From positions 1 to 64,000 of the forward strand of contig CAIQNN010000010.1 of the NCBI GenBank assembly GCA_903873185.1: a stretch of 64,000 nucleotides of DNA, given 5' to 3'. How positions within the stretch are numbered: the first letter of the stretch is position 1; each line of letters starts with the position of its first letter. Positions 8,990-17,153 of this stretch are shown here, in pieces. Origin of the DNA: an uncultured Actinomycetes bacterium. Its GTDB lineage: Bacteria; Actinomycetota; Actinomycetes; Nanopelagicales; Nanopelagicaceae. The notes beneath the pieces are model-generated. The model was not told the DNA's origin and did no database searches. It saw nothing but the letters and a program-made list of their open reading frames with translations. The position numbers were made by a program, and so were the translations under genes.

Positions 8990-9879
8990 TTAACGACATT
9001 CTTTAGGGTTTCCCCAGCAGCCAAAAGCGCTAATTGAGCTTCAACTAAACCACGACCCCGAGACTCGAAAGCTGTGGAGTCTCCACCTACGTGCGGGGCA
9101 ATAATGCAATTTGGCGCACGCCAAAGTGGGTGATCGGCAGGTAGTGGTTCTGGATCTGTGACATCTAAGCCAGCAAAAATTCGCTTAGAGGTTAATTCAG
9201 CTAGTAGCGCATCGGTATTTATAATCGCGCCACGCGCCACATTTACCAATAGTGAACCATCTTTCATTTTGGCCAAGCGCTCGGCGTTAAAGAGATTCTT
9301 GCTTTCATCGTTTAGTGGAAGCGTCAAAAAGATAATGTCGTAGGTAGAAATATCTTTATCCAAATCACCAATTATTTTCGAGCCGTTCTCACCTTTGCGA
9401 GAATAGCCAGTGATCTCAACGTCATAAACACTTAAATAGCGCGCCAGTGTCTGCCCAATGGAGCCAAAACCCACAATTGCAATTTTGCTGTCATTTAGCG
9501 ACGCATACCGGCGGTGCAACCATTCGCCATTATCTTGGGCTCGAATAAAATCATAAAAACCACGGCGAACTGCAATTCCTAACCCAACCGCCAATTCCGC
9601 AGTCGAGGCATCGTGAACTCCCCTGGCGTTACAAAGCGTTATTCCGGGGCGGAGAAACTCGAGAGCATCGTCGTAGCCAGCATTTGGCATCTGCAATATT
9701 TGAAGGTTTGACATGGCCCGTGAATATTCCAAGCCTTTACGGCCGCTCATATATGCGGGTACATAGAAAGTTATCTTGGATAGATCCTCGGTCTCCAAAT
9801 TAAAGTTAGTTGGTGAGAGTCGGGTGTAACCAGATGGAACTTTTAGTTCCTCCCACTGAGACCAAATAATGTGTTTCAT
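8986..9879 (-). CDS. D-isomer-specific 2-hydroxyacid dehydrogenase, second copy in the cluster
   Basis: A 297-residue dehydrogenase with Rossmann motif GFGSIGQTLA, catalytic arginine in NVARGAIIN, glutamate in DPEPLP and histidine in APHVGGD. It is only distantly similar to the enzyme at 7101-8120, so this is not a recent duplication. The stop codons of this gene and the convergent beta-hydroxyacid dehydrogenase overlap by 4 bp. Its start lies one base after the end of the idonate-dehydrogenase-like gene at 9880, so both are read from one transcript. It likely reduces a 2-oxo (sugar) acid such as glyoxylate, hydroxypyruvate or a ketogluconate; which one cannot be decided here. Confidence 0.85.
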   Translation of the reverse strand: MKHIIWSQWEELKVPSGYTRLSPTNFNLETEDLSKITFYVPAYMSGRKGLEYSRAMSNLQILQMPNAGYDDALEFLRPGITLCNARGVHDASTAELAVGLGIAVRRGFYDFIRAQDNGEWLHRRYASLNDSKIAIVGFGSIGQTLARYLSVYDVEITGYSRKGENGSKIIGDLDKDISTYDIIFLTLPLNDESKNLFNAERLAKMKDGSLLVNVARGAIINTDALLAELTSKRIFAGLDVTDPEPLPADHPLWRAPNCIIAPHVGGDSTAFESRGRGLVEAQLALLAAGETLKNVVN

Positions 9880-10884
9880 CTACAAGGCCACCAAGACTTT
9901 CCCAGATTGTTCCGAGTTTTTTGCCATTTCAAAAGCTGCTACAGCTTCCCCTAACTCATAAACATGAGTAATCGCGCTAGAGATCCAAGGATTGGCGGAA
10001 AGAACTTCGATCGCTTGATCAACTTCATTGTTGAAACGGAAGGTTCCGCGTAGTTGCAACTCTTTTGAAACCAGTGGCGCGATCGCAATCGCTTGGTTGC
10101 CAGAAGCTAACATTCCTACTTGTACAACTATCCCTGCTCTGCGAGCGGCCGCGATGGCACCACTTACTCCAGGCGCACTGCCGGAACATTCGAAAACCAC
10201 ATCGAAATAATTCTCTGGAATTTGATCCTGGCCAATCTGAATTACGCCCGTTGCTCCCAGTTCCTTCGCGCGAGCCAACGGGGAAGGTAATAAGTCTGTT
10301 GCAACGATCTCAGTAGCGCCGCCAACCTTCGCTGCTGCCACGGTTAGAATTCCAATCGGTCCAGCACCTGAAACTAAGACTTTCTTGCCTGAAACTCCCC
10401 CCGCAATTGCTATTGCATGAAGGCTCACGCCCAGAGGCTCCGCCAGGGCGGCAGTCTTTAATGTGAGTGAAGTCGGTAATAACCGCACACTTGAGCGCTT
10501 CATAATGAGATATTCGGACATACCACCCTGGGTGTGCGGCCAGGTTGAAGCGCTCCCCAAGTAGCCGCCGCCTGGCCATAAATGTGGTTGCTCTTCGATC
10601 CCAGGCTCAGATTTTCCTAAAGTCGAAGGATGAACTGTCACTGGAGTCCCTGGTAAATATTGCCCGCTTGGATCGAAATCAATTGTCCCGCTTAATTCGT
10701 GCCCGGGGATTAACGGCTCCTTAACCACAAAGGCGCCATTTGCACCGTCAAAGTAATAATGCAGATCGGATCCGCAAATACCGACGAAGGCAACCTTAAT
10801 TCGAACTTCATCAGCTTTGGGCTCTGGGGTTGAAATCTCTTCAACACTTCCATCTAATTTGCCACGAATTGTGAAAGCTTTCAT
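9880..10884 (-). CDS. Zinc-type medium-chain dehydrogenase, L-idonate 5-dehydrogenase-like
   Basis: A 334-residue MDR-family enzyme. Catalytic zinc ligands are visible: C37 in GICGSD and H62-E63 in PGHE. The HYYFDGANGAF and GSASTWPHTQGG segments resemble L-idonate 5-dehydrogenases (IdnD), which interconvert L-idonate and 5-ketogluconate with NAD(P). The coenzyme motif is SGAGPIG near residue 170. The region between HPS and GSA (residues 88-110), which normally carries four cysteines for the structural zinc, has none. It is cotranscribed with the downstream 2-hydroxyacid dehydrogenase. Function is inferred from family and context; sorbitol or other polyol dehydrogenase is possible. Confidence 0.75.
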   Translation of the reverse strand: MKAFTIRGKLDGSVEEISTPEPKADEVRIKVAFVGICGSDLHYYFDGANGAFVVKEPLIPGHELSGTIDFDPSGQYLPGTPVTVHPSTLGKSEPGIEEQPHLWPGGGYLGSASTWPHTQGGMSEYLIMKRSSVRLLPTSLTLKTAALAEPLGVSLHAIAIAGGVSGKKVLVSGAGPIGILTVAAAKVGGATEIVATDLLPSPLARAKELGATGVIQIGQDQIPENYFDVVFECSGSAPGVSGAIAAARRAGIVVQVGMLASGNQAIAIAPLVSKELQLRGTFRFNNEVDQAIEVLSANPWISSAITHVYELGEAVAAFEMAKNSEQSGKVLVAL

Positions 10885-10984
10885 GACCTCATCCTATTAA
10901 GAATACTTTCTACCCGCTTTAGGCTGCCCAGCCAGTTGGTCATGGTTTTATGAAGTAAGCCGTGAGCCCAGTAGCCTTTCACTT

Positions 10985-12487
10985 GTGAGCCAAGATTCGG
11001 AATTGGGTAAGACCACCGCCCCGAATTCCGCACTGATTATTAAAGGTATCCAGCCAAAGACCGGAATCGTTCATCTGGGGCTCGGAAATTTCCATCGGGC
11101 TCATCTCGCGGTTTACACAGCCAACGCTGTGGCGAAGAGCGGTGGCGACTGGGGTATCTATGCTTACTCTTTTCGAAATCACTCATTAGCTGATGCTTTA
11201 ACTGAACAAGATCTCCTGTATAGCGTCATTGACTTTGCTCCCAATACCGAGGCTGTTGTCATTCCAGGAATCCACACCGCAGCTGTTGCTGGTATTGAAG
11301 CGTGCACTGCTGTGATTTCTCAGATCGCAAATGCAACTACCAAGATAATCTCAATCACTGTTACTGAGGCTGGTTATTCAATTTCTCCCACCACGGGTGG
11401 CCTTGATTTAGCCGCACAAGATATTCAATCCGATTTAGCTGGGAATACGCCAAAGACGCTAATTGGGCTCATCGTTCGAGCGCTGCAATTGCGATTAACA
11501 ACTAACGGCGCACCCATTACGGTTCTTAGTTGCGATAACCTCTCGAAAAATGGAGATCGGACCAAACGGCAAGTTTTGGAATTTATCCAAGCGCTACCCG
11601 CTAATGAGCAGGAACCTTTTCTTGCCTATCTCAGAAGTTCGGTTACCTTTCCAAACTCCATGGTCGATCGCATCGTTCCCGGGACTGAACCACGGCATTT
11701 GCAACTGGCACAAGATCGTTTGGGCGTTCACGATTCATCACCCGTACCCGCGGAGCCATTCACTATGTGGGCACTAGAAGATGACTTCATAGCAGGCCGG
11801 CCGGCTTGGGATGAAGTGGGTGCAATCTTTACAACTCAGGTAATGCAATTCGAGATTATGAAATTGCGATTACTCAATGGTGCGCACTCACTTTTAGCCT
11901 ACTTTGGCGCTTTGGATAACAAAGAGACCATCCCTGATTCCTTTTTTCAACCGTTTATTCAAGGTGCGCTTAAGGCTGCGCTTTACGATGAATATCTACC
12001 AACTCTTGTTATGCCCGAAGGTCTAAGTGCGCAAACCTATATTGATCAACTATTTTCGCGCTGGTCCAATACTGTACTTGCGGATAAGACCAACCGAGTT
12101 GGATCCGATGGCTCCACAAAGCTGCCCCAGCGACTGACTGAGTCGGTTATCGAACTTATTTCACGAGGTCAGATGCCAGAACTATTGGCTCTGACAATTT
12201 CCGCTTGGTTGGCTTGCATAGCTCCGATCTCTGGATTCAACCCTGGTCCCTATGCAAATTCGATGAAAGATCCGGCTCAACCAAAGCTAATGGGTTTTGC
12301 CGCTCGTTCAAGTGGCGCCACTGAAATGGTTAATCTGGTCTTTGATGAAGGAAATATTTTCTCGCCAGAACTCGCGAGGTTGTCCGAATTCAAAAGTCGA
12401 ATAGCAGAGTATTTGGAAATCATAATTTCAAGCGGAATCGAGTTAGCAGTTACTACTGCAAATGCTCGATCAAAGCCTGCTAATTAG
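10985..12487 (+). CDS. uxuB: Mannitol dehydrogenase family protein, probable D-fructuronate reductase
   Basis: A 500-residue long-chain dehydrogenase. The N-terminal NAD-binding stretch is HLGLGNFHRAHLAVY and the active-site lysine lies in KLRLLNGAHSLLAY, both signature elements of mannitol 2-dehydrogenase and fructuronate reductase (UxuB). UxuB reduces D-fructuronate to D-mannonate. The presence of a mannonate dehydratase (uxuA-like) gene at 13675 favours the fructuronate role over mannitol or arabinitol. The start is GTG 10985. It is divergent from the idonate-dehydrogenase-like gene across a 100-bp gap that must carry promoters for both. Confidence 0.75.
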   Translation: MSQDSELGKTTAPNSALIIKGIQPKTGIVHLGLGNFHRAHLAVYTANAVAKSGGDWGIYAYSFRNHSLADALTEQDLLYSVIDFAPNTEAVVIPGIHTAAVAGIEACTAVISQIANATTKIISITVTEAGYSISPTTGGLDLAAQDIQSDLAGNTPKTLIGLIVRALQLRLTTNGAPITVLSCDNLSKNGDRTKRQVLEFIQALPANEQEPFLAYLRSSVTFPNSMVDRIVPGTEPRHLQLAQDRLGVHDSSPVPAEPFTMWALEDDFIAGRPAWDEVGAIFTTQVMQFEIMKLRLLNGAHSLLAYFGALDNKETIPDSFFQPFIQGALKAALYDEYLPTLVMPEGLSAQTYIDQLFSRWSNTVLADKTNRVGSDGSTKLPQRLTESVIELISRGQMPELLALTISAWLACIAPISGFNPGPYANSMKDPAQPKLMGFAARSSGATEMVNLVFDEGNIFSPELARLSEFKSRIAEYLEIIISSGIELAVTTANARSKPAN

Positions 12488-12584
12488 GAAGTATGAATAA
12501 ATCGTTCGCCACGCCTATTTTGCGTATTAAAGAAGCTAGCACCAAAACCGATCACCTGATTCATAATCGGATGTATACCTATTA

Positions 12585-13583
12585 CTAATACTTAAAGGTC
12601 GTGACCTGTTGTTCAGTTGGAACTTTGAATCCACCACATTCAAATGGGTATGCCAGTACCCCCGCTTCATAATTTGCCGATGGTGAGTAACATTTCCAGA
12701 AGAAGAAAGCGTCTGGTTGAACCCAGTGAAGATTGAGGTCACCATTCTTTTCCAGCGTATTCTTCTTTGAATTCCAAACCTTTACTTTCATTGGCGCCTG
12801 TGAATGATCAGCAACGGTACCCGCATAACCCACCACAGATCCGCGCTTAATACTCTTGCCTATCAATCCACCGCAGGCTATTCCCGCCGCGTTCGTAGGT
12901 GCGATTCCTTCGTTAGTTGCGAAAATCTGACGCCCTTCAGCTCGCATAGGACCGGGCCAAGAATCTGACCTTCCGCAGAGTGGATTTACATCTATCCCGC
13001 GAAGCAAGGGCGAATTTTGCAGATGATAAAAACAATAGACCAGCTTCGGCCAGTCTGCGCTGGTGGATTCAAAGCAAACTTCAAGATCGTCAAATGGTTG
13101 GCGAAACGGTCCTAAGTCATCAGCCGCTCGATAGTTGGCATTGCGATTATTGAAGCCAACAAATTTTCCATCTATGGGAGCAAGTACAGGTTTCCCATAG
13201 CCAATAATGAAATTCATACCAATTTTATCGGTGTACCAATCTATTTTGGTTGTTTGGTAAGTCGATTTAGTAGGACCCAGTGTCACGATTGCGGGATCCA
13301 GACCACCGTCCACCCAATTGGGATCGGTGTTTATTCCAACCATACTCAAAGGCGGATGAGTAATAGCTGAAGCTGGAGTAGGTGCCGCCAAAGTTCCCAA
13401 GCTCCACACCAAGGGGCCAGAATTTAATCCACAGATGTACCACTTGTTGCTAACTTGGGCTATCAATCCGCGTTTGGAACATGAGGCACCAACCTTGGTC
13501 ACCGCAGCGGTTGCCTGAGCAGCCAGAAGCGCCGCAATCAAAGTGGCGGCTGCGAATATAACTAAACCTTTCCGGGGGAACAT
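12585..13583 (-). CDS. Secreted protein with a degenerate M23-peptidase-like domain
   Basis: A 332-residue protein with an N-terminal signal peptide (basic start, hydrophobic residues 7-26, ending ATAA). Residues about 130-255 follow the M23/LytM beta-sheet pattern: APIDGKFVG, later FYHLQNS, then IKRGSVVGYAG and a final strand. The usual zinc ligands (HxxxD and HxH) are not found, so it is unlikely to be an active endopeptidase. Several cysteines suggest disulphides outside the cell. A protein with the same layout lies at 16069-16989. It follows the mannonate dehydratase gene by about 90 nt on the same strand. Function unknown; binding of cell-wall or surface glycans is a guess. Confidence 0.6.
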   Translation of the reverse strand: MFPRKGLVIFAAATLIAALLAAQATAAVTKVGASCSKRGLIAQVSNKWYICGLNSGPLVWSLGTLAAPTPASAITHPPLSMVGINTDPNWVDGGLDPAIVTLGPTKSTYQTTKIDWYTDKIGMNFIIGYGKPVLAPIDGKFVGFNNRNANYRAADDLGPFRQPFDDLEVCFESTSADWPKLVYCFYHLQNSPLLRGIDVNPLCGRSDSWPGPMRAEGRQIFATNEGIAPTNAAGIACGGLIGKSIKRGSVVGYAGTVADHSQAPMKVKVWNSKKNTLEKNGDLNLHWVQPDAFFFWKCYSPSANYEAGVLAYPFECGGFKVPTEQQVTTFKY

Positions 13584-13674
13584 ATCTTCATGCTAATAAG
13601 CCAAACTCACATAAAGGGGGCTCTTTCCTGGTTGCAGCACTCAATAGTTGGATTAGCACAGCCGTATAAACTTC

Positions 13675-14727
13675 CTAAGCTGAGAACGCTTCTATAAGAG
13701 CCTGTATGTAACCAATCGCGTGAGCACGCCCACGGTAGCCATAAGGATCATCGCCTGTAAGCCCAGGGGTGTGGTCATCCAAGATAAAGCCAGTGAAATT
13801 GTGCTTCTTAAGCGCCTTAATGACTTCAACTGGTTTGTAATTTCCTTCACCAAGGAAACTTTCCTTGAAAAATGGCATCGTTCCTTGCACATCGCGCAGA
13901 TGGATATAAGCAATTTTATCAATCGGGGCAAAGCGATTTACCGCATCCATTACGGCAGCTTCCCCACCCATTTCCGAAACAGTTCCGAGGCAAAGTTCCA
14001 ATTTAAGGTTGGGACTATCGACGATATGAACTGCCCGATCCAAATTATCAACAGTGGTAAGAATTCGAGCAATTCCATGAAGTTCTTGAGCGGGTGGATC
14101 ATCGGGATGGAAGCAAAGAATCACGCCTGCTTCTTCACACGCAGTGATAACCCCTTCTACGAAATATTTGTAGTTCGCCCACATCTGCTCAACTGAAAGA
14201 GTCTCACGACCAAGTGGTATGAAATTGCCACGAGTAAAGGTGTCTTTGATGTTGGGGTCGCGCAAATCTCGCCGTGCCACCCAAATCTCTTGATCGCGCG
14301 CGCGATCAAGAATAACGGAATGGTCATATACCGAAATATAAGAATTTCCTCTGCCTGTGTAATTCAAATCGGTACGCCAGACACTTTGGGGCATCCAGTG
14401 AAGTCCCAAGATTGGAACACCAGCGGCCCCCATAGATTTAATTAGGTGACGCATATTTGCAATTTGTTCATCTCGACCTGGAAGGCCCAGCATTGCTTTG
14501 TCGAAGAAATGATTTGGAACATTCTCAAAAGATTCAACTACCAAACCAGCATCAATTACTGGCTTGATAAAATCTTCGATATCTTTTCTTTCCCAACGAA
14601 ATTCACCCTTTACTTCAGGAACGTTGAAAGATACGCCATCACACCCAAGTGCAACAGCGAAGTCAAGATATTCTTTAGTGACAGTTGGGTATTGACCTAC
14701 AGCAACCCGTAGTTTCCCAAGCGTCAT
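13675..14727 (-). CDS. uxuA: D-mannonate dehydratase
   Basis: A 350-residue TIM-barrel protein with UxuA-family signatures: CFHPDDPP near residue 205, HLRDVQG near 285, LDDHTPG near 315 and RGRAHAIGYIQALI at the C-terminus; these histidine and aspartate residues bind the metal in the family. UxuA dehydrates D-mannonate to 2-keto-3-deoxy-D-gluconate, the step after fructuronate reductase, matching the UxuB-like gene at 10985. Uronate isomerase, KDG kinase and KDPG aldolase are not in this window. It lies 27 nt downstream of the iron-type alcohol dehydrogenase gene and may share its transcript. Confidence 0.88.
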   Translation of the reverse strand: MTLGKLRVAVGQYPTVTKEYLDFAVALGCDGVSFNVPEVKGEFRWERKDIEDFIKPVIDAGLVVESFENVPNHFFDKAMLGLPGRDEQIANMRHLIKSMGAAGVPILGLHWMPQSVWRTDLNYTGRGNSYISVYDHSVILDRARDQEIWVARRDLRDPNIKDTFTRGNFIPLGRETLSVEQMWANYKYFVEGVITACEEAGVILCFHPDDPPAQELHGIARILTTVDNLDRAVHIVDSPNLKLELCLGTVSEMGGEAAVMDAVNRFAPIDKIAYIHLRDVQGTMPFFKESFLGEGNYKPVEVIKALKKHNFTGFILDDHTPGLTGDDPYGYRGRAHAIGYIQALIEAFSA

Positions 14728-14754
14728 GGTTCAGGAACTCACTATTCGATAAAG

Positions 14755-15933
14755 CTATGCGACGCGATTTTCGAGTTTTAGAGCAGACATAAATGCTTCG
14801 ACAACTTCTGCTTTACTCCATGGCGTTGGAGCTTGAGTAATAAAGAAATCTTCGAGGGCGATATCCGCCAAATTATCAATATCTGATTCAACAAAGCCAA
14901 GACTGGAAAGCACTGGGAAATTGAGTTCGGCAAGAATCTTTCGAACCGCCTTAACCGCCCGTGATCCATCTTTGCTGCCATCGTCAGGAACGCCCATAGC
15001 GTCCGCCACTCGTTCCATCTTTGCCGGAACAACTTTTGCTTCGCGCGTAAGAGTTTCGACAAGTACCAAGCCGATCGTTAGTCCATGGGGAACGTGTTTG
15101 AGTCCGCCGATCGCCTGTCCCAGCGAATGTTCCGCTGTGCAATCTGAAATATTCATGGTTAGACCAGCCATCATTGAACCCGCGGCCATACCTGCACGTG
15201 CTGCCTTGTTATTGCCATCTTTATAGGCGCCAACTAGGGCTGGAGTCATCATGTGAATTGCTTCGTACCCAATAGCATCCCCAATCGGAGTGCTGCATTT
15301 GGCAATGATTCCTGCAATTGCTTGAGCGAGCGCATCAATTCCGGTATTAGCGGTCATCGTTGGCGGCATCGAATAAGTCAGTACTGGATCAACAATTGCG
15401 AATTGTGCGCGAAGATTTCCATTTGCAATTCCGGCTTTGCGACCGGCAGCTGGATCAGAGATAACTGAACCACCAGAAACTTCCGAACCGGTACCTGCTG
15501 AAGTTGGCATTGCAATCAGCGCAACAGTTGGGGCTGGGTATTCGGGTTTGCCTGATGAAAATTCGCGGAATGAGATCCCTAGTTGAGCACACAGACGTGC
15601 AGCTTTTGCGGTGTCGATCACCGATCCGCCGCCGAGCGCAACGATTGCTTCAGCACCTGATGCGACAACTGCTTTAGTCGCGTCATCGACCATATCGATC
15701 GTTGGCTCACCAGCTGGCTTTTCAAAGGTAGTAACTGTGATCTTTGAATTGGCCATCAAATTATCGATACATGCCTTAGCGGCCGGGTTAAATTTTTCGA
15801 TCGCTTCATCGACCATCAAAAGGACTTTCGTCGCTCCACATTCGGCAATGACATCTGGGAGCGTTAACGACTTACCTTCGCCAAAACGAACTTTTACCGG
15901 AAGGTGGTTATTGAATGCTTCGATGTTTTCCAC
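14755..15933 (-). CDS. Iron-containing-type alcohol dehydrogenase with altered metal ligands
   Basis: A 392-residue protein of the Fe-ADH/dehydroquinate-synthase-like fold, with nucleotide motif GGGSVIDTAK at 101-110, TSAGTGSEV at 144-152, and the metal region GIDALAQAI and DCTAEHSLGQAI. By eye, of the four metal ligands of FucO-type enzymes, D200 and H283 (PHG) are kept, while the two other histidine positions are Q204 and C265; the catalytic H269 remains. Family members oxidise or reduce short alcohols, lactaldehyde, maleylacetate or 4-hydroxybutyrate. In a sugar-acid cluster it could act on a lactaldehyde- or semialdehyde-like product. The ligand changes make the metal and substrate uncertain. 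Confidence 0.75.
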   Translation of the reverse strand: MENIEAFNNHLPVKVRFGEGKSLTLPDVIAECGATKVLLMVDEAIEKFNPAAKACIDNLMANSKITVTTFEKPAGEPTIDMVDDATKAVVASGAEAIVALGGGSVIDTAKAARLCAQLGISFREFSSGKPEYPAPTVALIAMPTSAGTGSEVSGGSVISDPAAGRKAGIANGNLRAQFAIVDPVLTYSMPPTMTANTGIDALAQAIAGIIAKCSTPIGDAIGYEAIHMMTPALVGAYKDGNNKAARAGMAAGSMMAGLTMNISDCTAEHSLGQAIGGLKHVPHGLTIGLVLVETLTREAKVVPAKMERVADAMGVPDDGSKDGSRAVKAVRKILAELNFPVLSSLGFVESDIDNLADIALEDFFITQAPTPWSKAEVVEAFMSALKLENRVA

Positions 15934-15969
15934 GAGTGCTCCAATGTAGGTAGTCGCGAATGAATAGAG

Positions 15970-16058
15970 CGGAGACGAGAGGATTTGAACCTCCGAACCC
16001 CTTTCGGGGTTACCTCATTAGCAGTGAGGCGCACTCGACCGGGCTATGCGACGTCTCC
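15970..16058 (-). tRNA. tRNA-Ser(GCT)
   Basis: On the minus strand the sequence folds as a class II tRNA: acceptor GGAGACG paired with CGTCTCC, D arm, anticodon stem CCTCA/TGAGG with loop CTGCTAA (anticodon GCT, reading AGC/AGU), a long variable arm (CCCC-GAAA-GGGG) typical of serine, T arm with GGTTCAAATCC, and discriminator G. CCA is not encoded. Confidence 0.96.
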
Positions 16059-16068
16059 AAGTGTGTGC

Positions 16069-16989
16069 TTACTTTACAGGCTTGTTCTGGGGTTTTTTCT
16101 CCCCTTTTTTCACGCCCAAATTATCAATTTGCCCCTCGACTTTGGCGATTGGGTAAGGATCTGGACGGATATAGATGTACCCGGGGCGAACACATGGCGT
16201 TCCACATGCAACTGGCCCGGTTGAGACATACAACTGATAGCCGCCAGGGCCAACGCATTGATAATTCTTGGCATCTGCTGCTTCTTTTGAAATTACAAAA
16301 CTGGAAGGTGTGAATCCCAACTTTGCATATGGTTCAAAAGCTTGAGTTGTCACGTGTTCAAAAATTGATTGATAAACCACTTTTCCACCTGCCAAATTGG
16401 CCTCATATGCGATTTGCACTGGGTCCATTGGGCCTACGGTTCCAACCAGTTGTCCAGATTTCACTTGAGAGCCTTCTTTTAACCCTGGAATCACATCCGA
16501 GTGATAGAGCCTTACGATCCAATGCGAATTGGATTTAGCCTTAATTATAATTTGCAGTCCTATTTCTTTGCTCGAAGGATTATTTGGATTTATTCCTTCT
16601 GGTCGTGTCGAATACTCGCCATCGAATGGGGCATAGAGATTTATGTTGGGATTGCCGGCAGTTGGTTTAGAGCGATATGGCAGCCCGTTGATGAAATGTC
16701 CGTAATTTCCATAATGGTTAAGGGTTCTACAAGTTTCGCCATCCCAGGATTTGTAGGTGTAATCGTGGCCGACTTTAGATCTATAGGGAGTGAGTGCATA
16801 TACTCGATCAACATCCCATGGTAAGTGTGTAATTTTTGGGATTTCTGCCATTTGCTTGGGCCCAAAACTTTCCAGCGCATTCATGGATTGCTTAGCAAAT
16901 TGTGAACCGACTATCAAAATAATCAATATGGATAATGCAGCTATCTTGGTTTTTCTTCGCTTCTTAAAGAATTGGGCTGGCCGCTTCAT
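16069..16989 (-). CDS. Membrane-anchored secreted protein, degenerate M23-like domain
   Basis: A 306-residue protein with a very basic N-terminus (KRPAQFFKKRRKTK) followed by one hydrophobic segment (residues 17-32), so probably a signal anchor or uncleaved signal. Residues about 110-215 show an M23-like pattern: NLYAPFDGEYS, then RLYHSDVIPG, then VKSGQLVGTVG. Zinc-binding histidine motifs are missing. The C-terminus has paired cysteines (CGTPC) and a lysine-rich tail. Layout matches the protein at 12585-13583, so the two may be distant paralogues. The gene is bounded by intact tRNA-Ser(GCT) 10 nt downstream and a decayed tRNA-Ser half 83 nt upstream. Function unknown. Confidence 0.6.
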   Translation of the reverse strand: MKRPAQFFKKRRKTKIAALSILIILIVGSQFAKQSMNALESFGPKQMAEIPKITHLPWDVDRVYALTPYRSKVGHDYTYKSWDGETCRTLNHYGNYGHFINGLPYRSKPTAGNPNINLYAPFDGEYSTRPEGINPNNPSSKEIGLQIIIKAKSNSHWIVRLYHSDVIPGLKEGSQVKSGQLVGTVGPMDPVQIAYEANLAGGKVVYQSIFEHVTTQAFEPYAKLGFTPSSFVISKEAADAKNYQCVGPGGYQLYVSTGPVACGTPCVRPGYIYIRPDPYPIAKVEGQIDNLGVKKGEKKPQNKPVK

Positions 16990-17072
16990 TTTGACATCTT
17001 AGGACTCATTAAAAAGTGAGTCATTAACTTTAATGAATTTTGGAATACTCATATGGAATTAAGTGGCACCAC

Positions 17073-17121
17073 TTACCTCATTAGCACCTAGGCGCACTGG
17101 ACCGGGCTCTGCGACCTCCGA
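17073..17121 (-). pseudogene. Decayed 5-prime half of tRNA-Ser(GCT)
   Basis: About 49 nt match the acceptor, D-arm and anticodon part of the intact tRNA-Ser at 16010-16058, including the identical run TTACCTCATTAGCA on the plus strand and GACCGGGCT. Changes fall in the acceptor and anticodon stems, breaking pairing, and similarity stops where the variable arm should begin; no T arm follows. It is therefore a remnant, either from a tandem duplication or from an insertion event at the tRNA. Confidence 0.75.
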
Positions 17122-17153
17122 GTATGGGGAAGTTTAAAGGTTGAAAAAACCAA

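Noticed and set aside
12548-12570. CCGAT/ATCGG inverted repeat as a terminator between the convergent UxuB-like and M23-like genes
   Set aside because: The stem is just 5 bp with a 13-nt loop and no T tract; too weak to report.
13720-14196. A 158-codon open frame antisense to mannonate dehydratase
   Set aside because: The opposite strand encodes a clear enzyme with catalytic motifs; this frame has no family features.
16351-16370. A further parS-like site around TCACGTG
   Set aside because: The flanks do not match the GTTTCACGTGAAAC core beyond the central bases, so it is chance.
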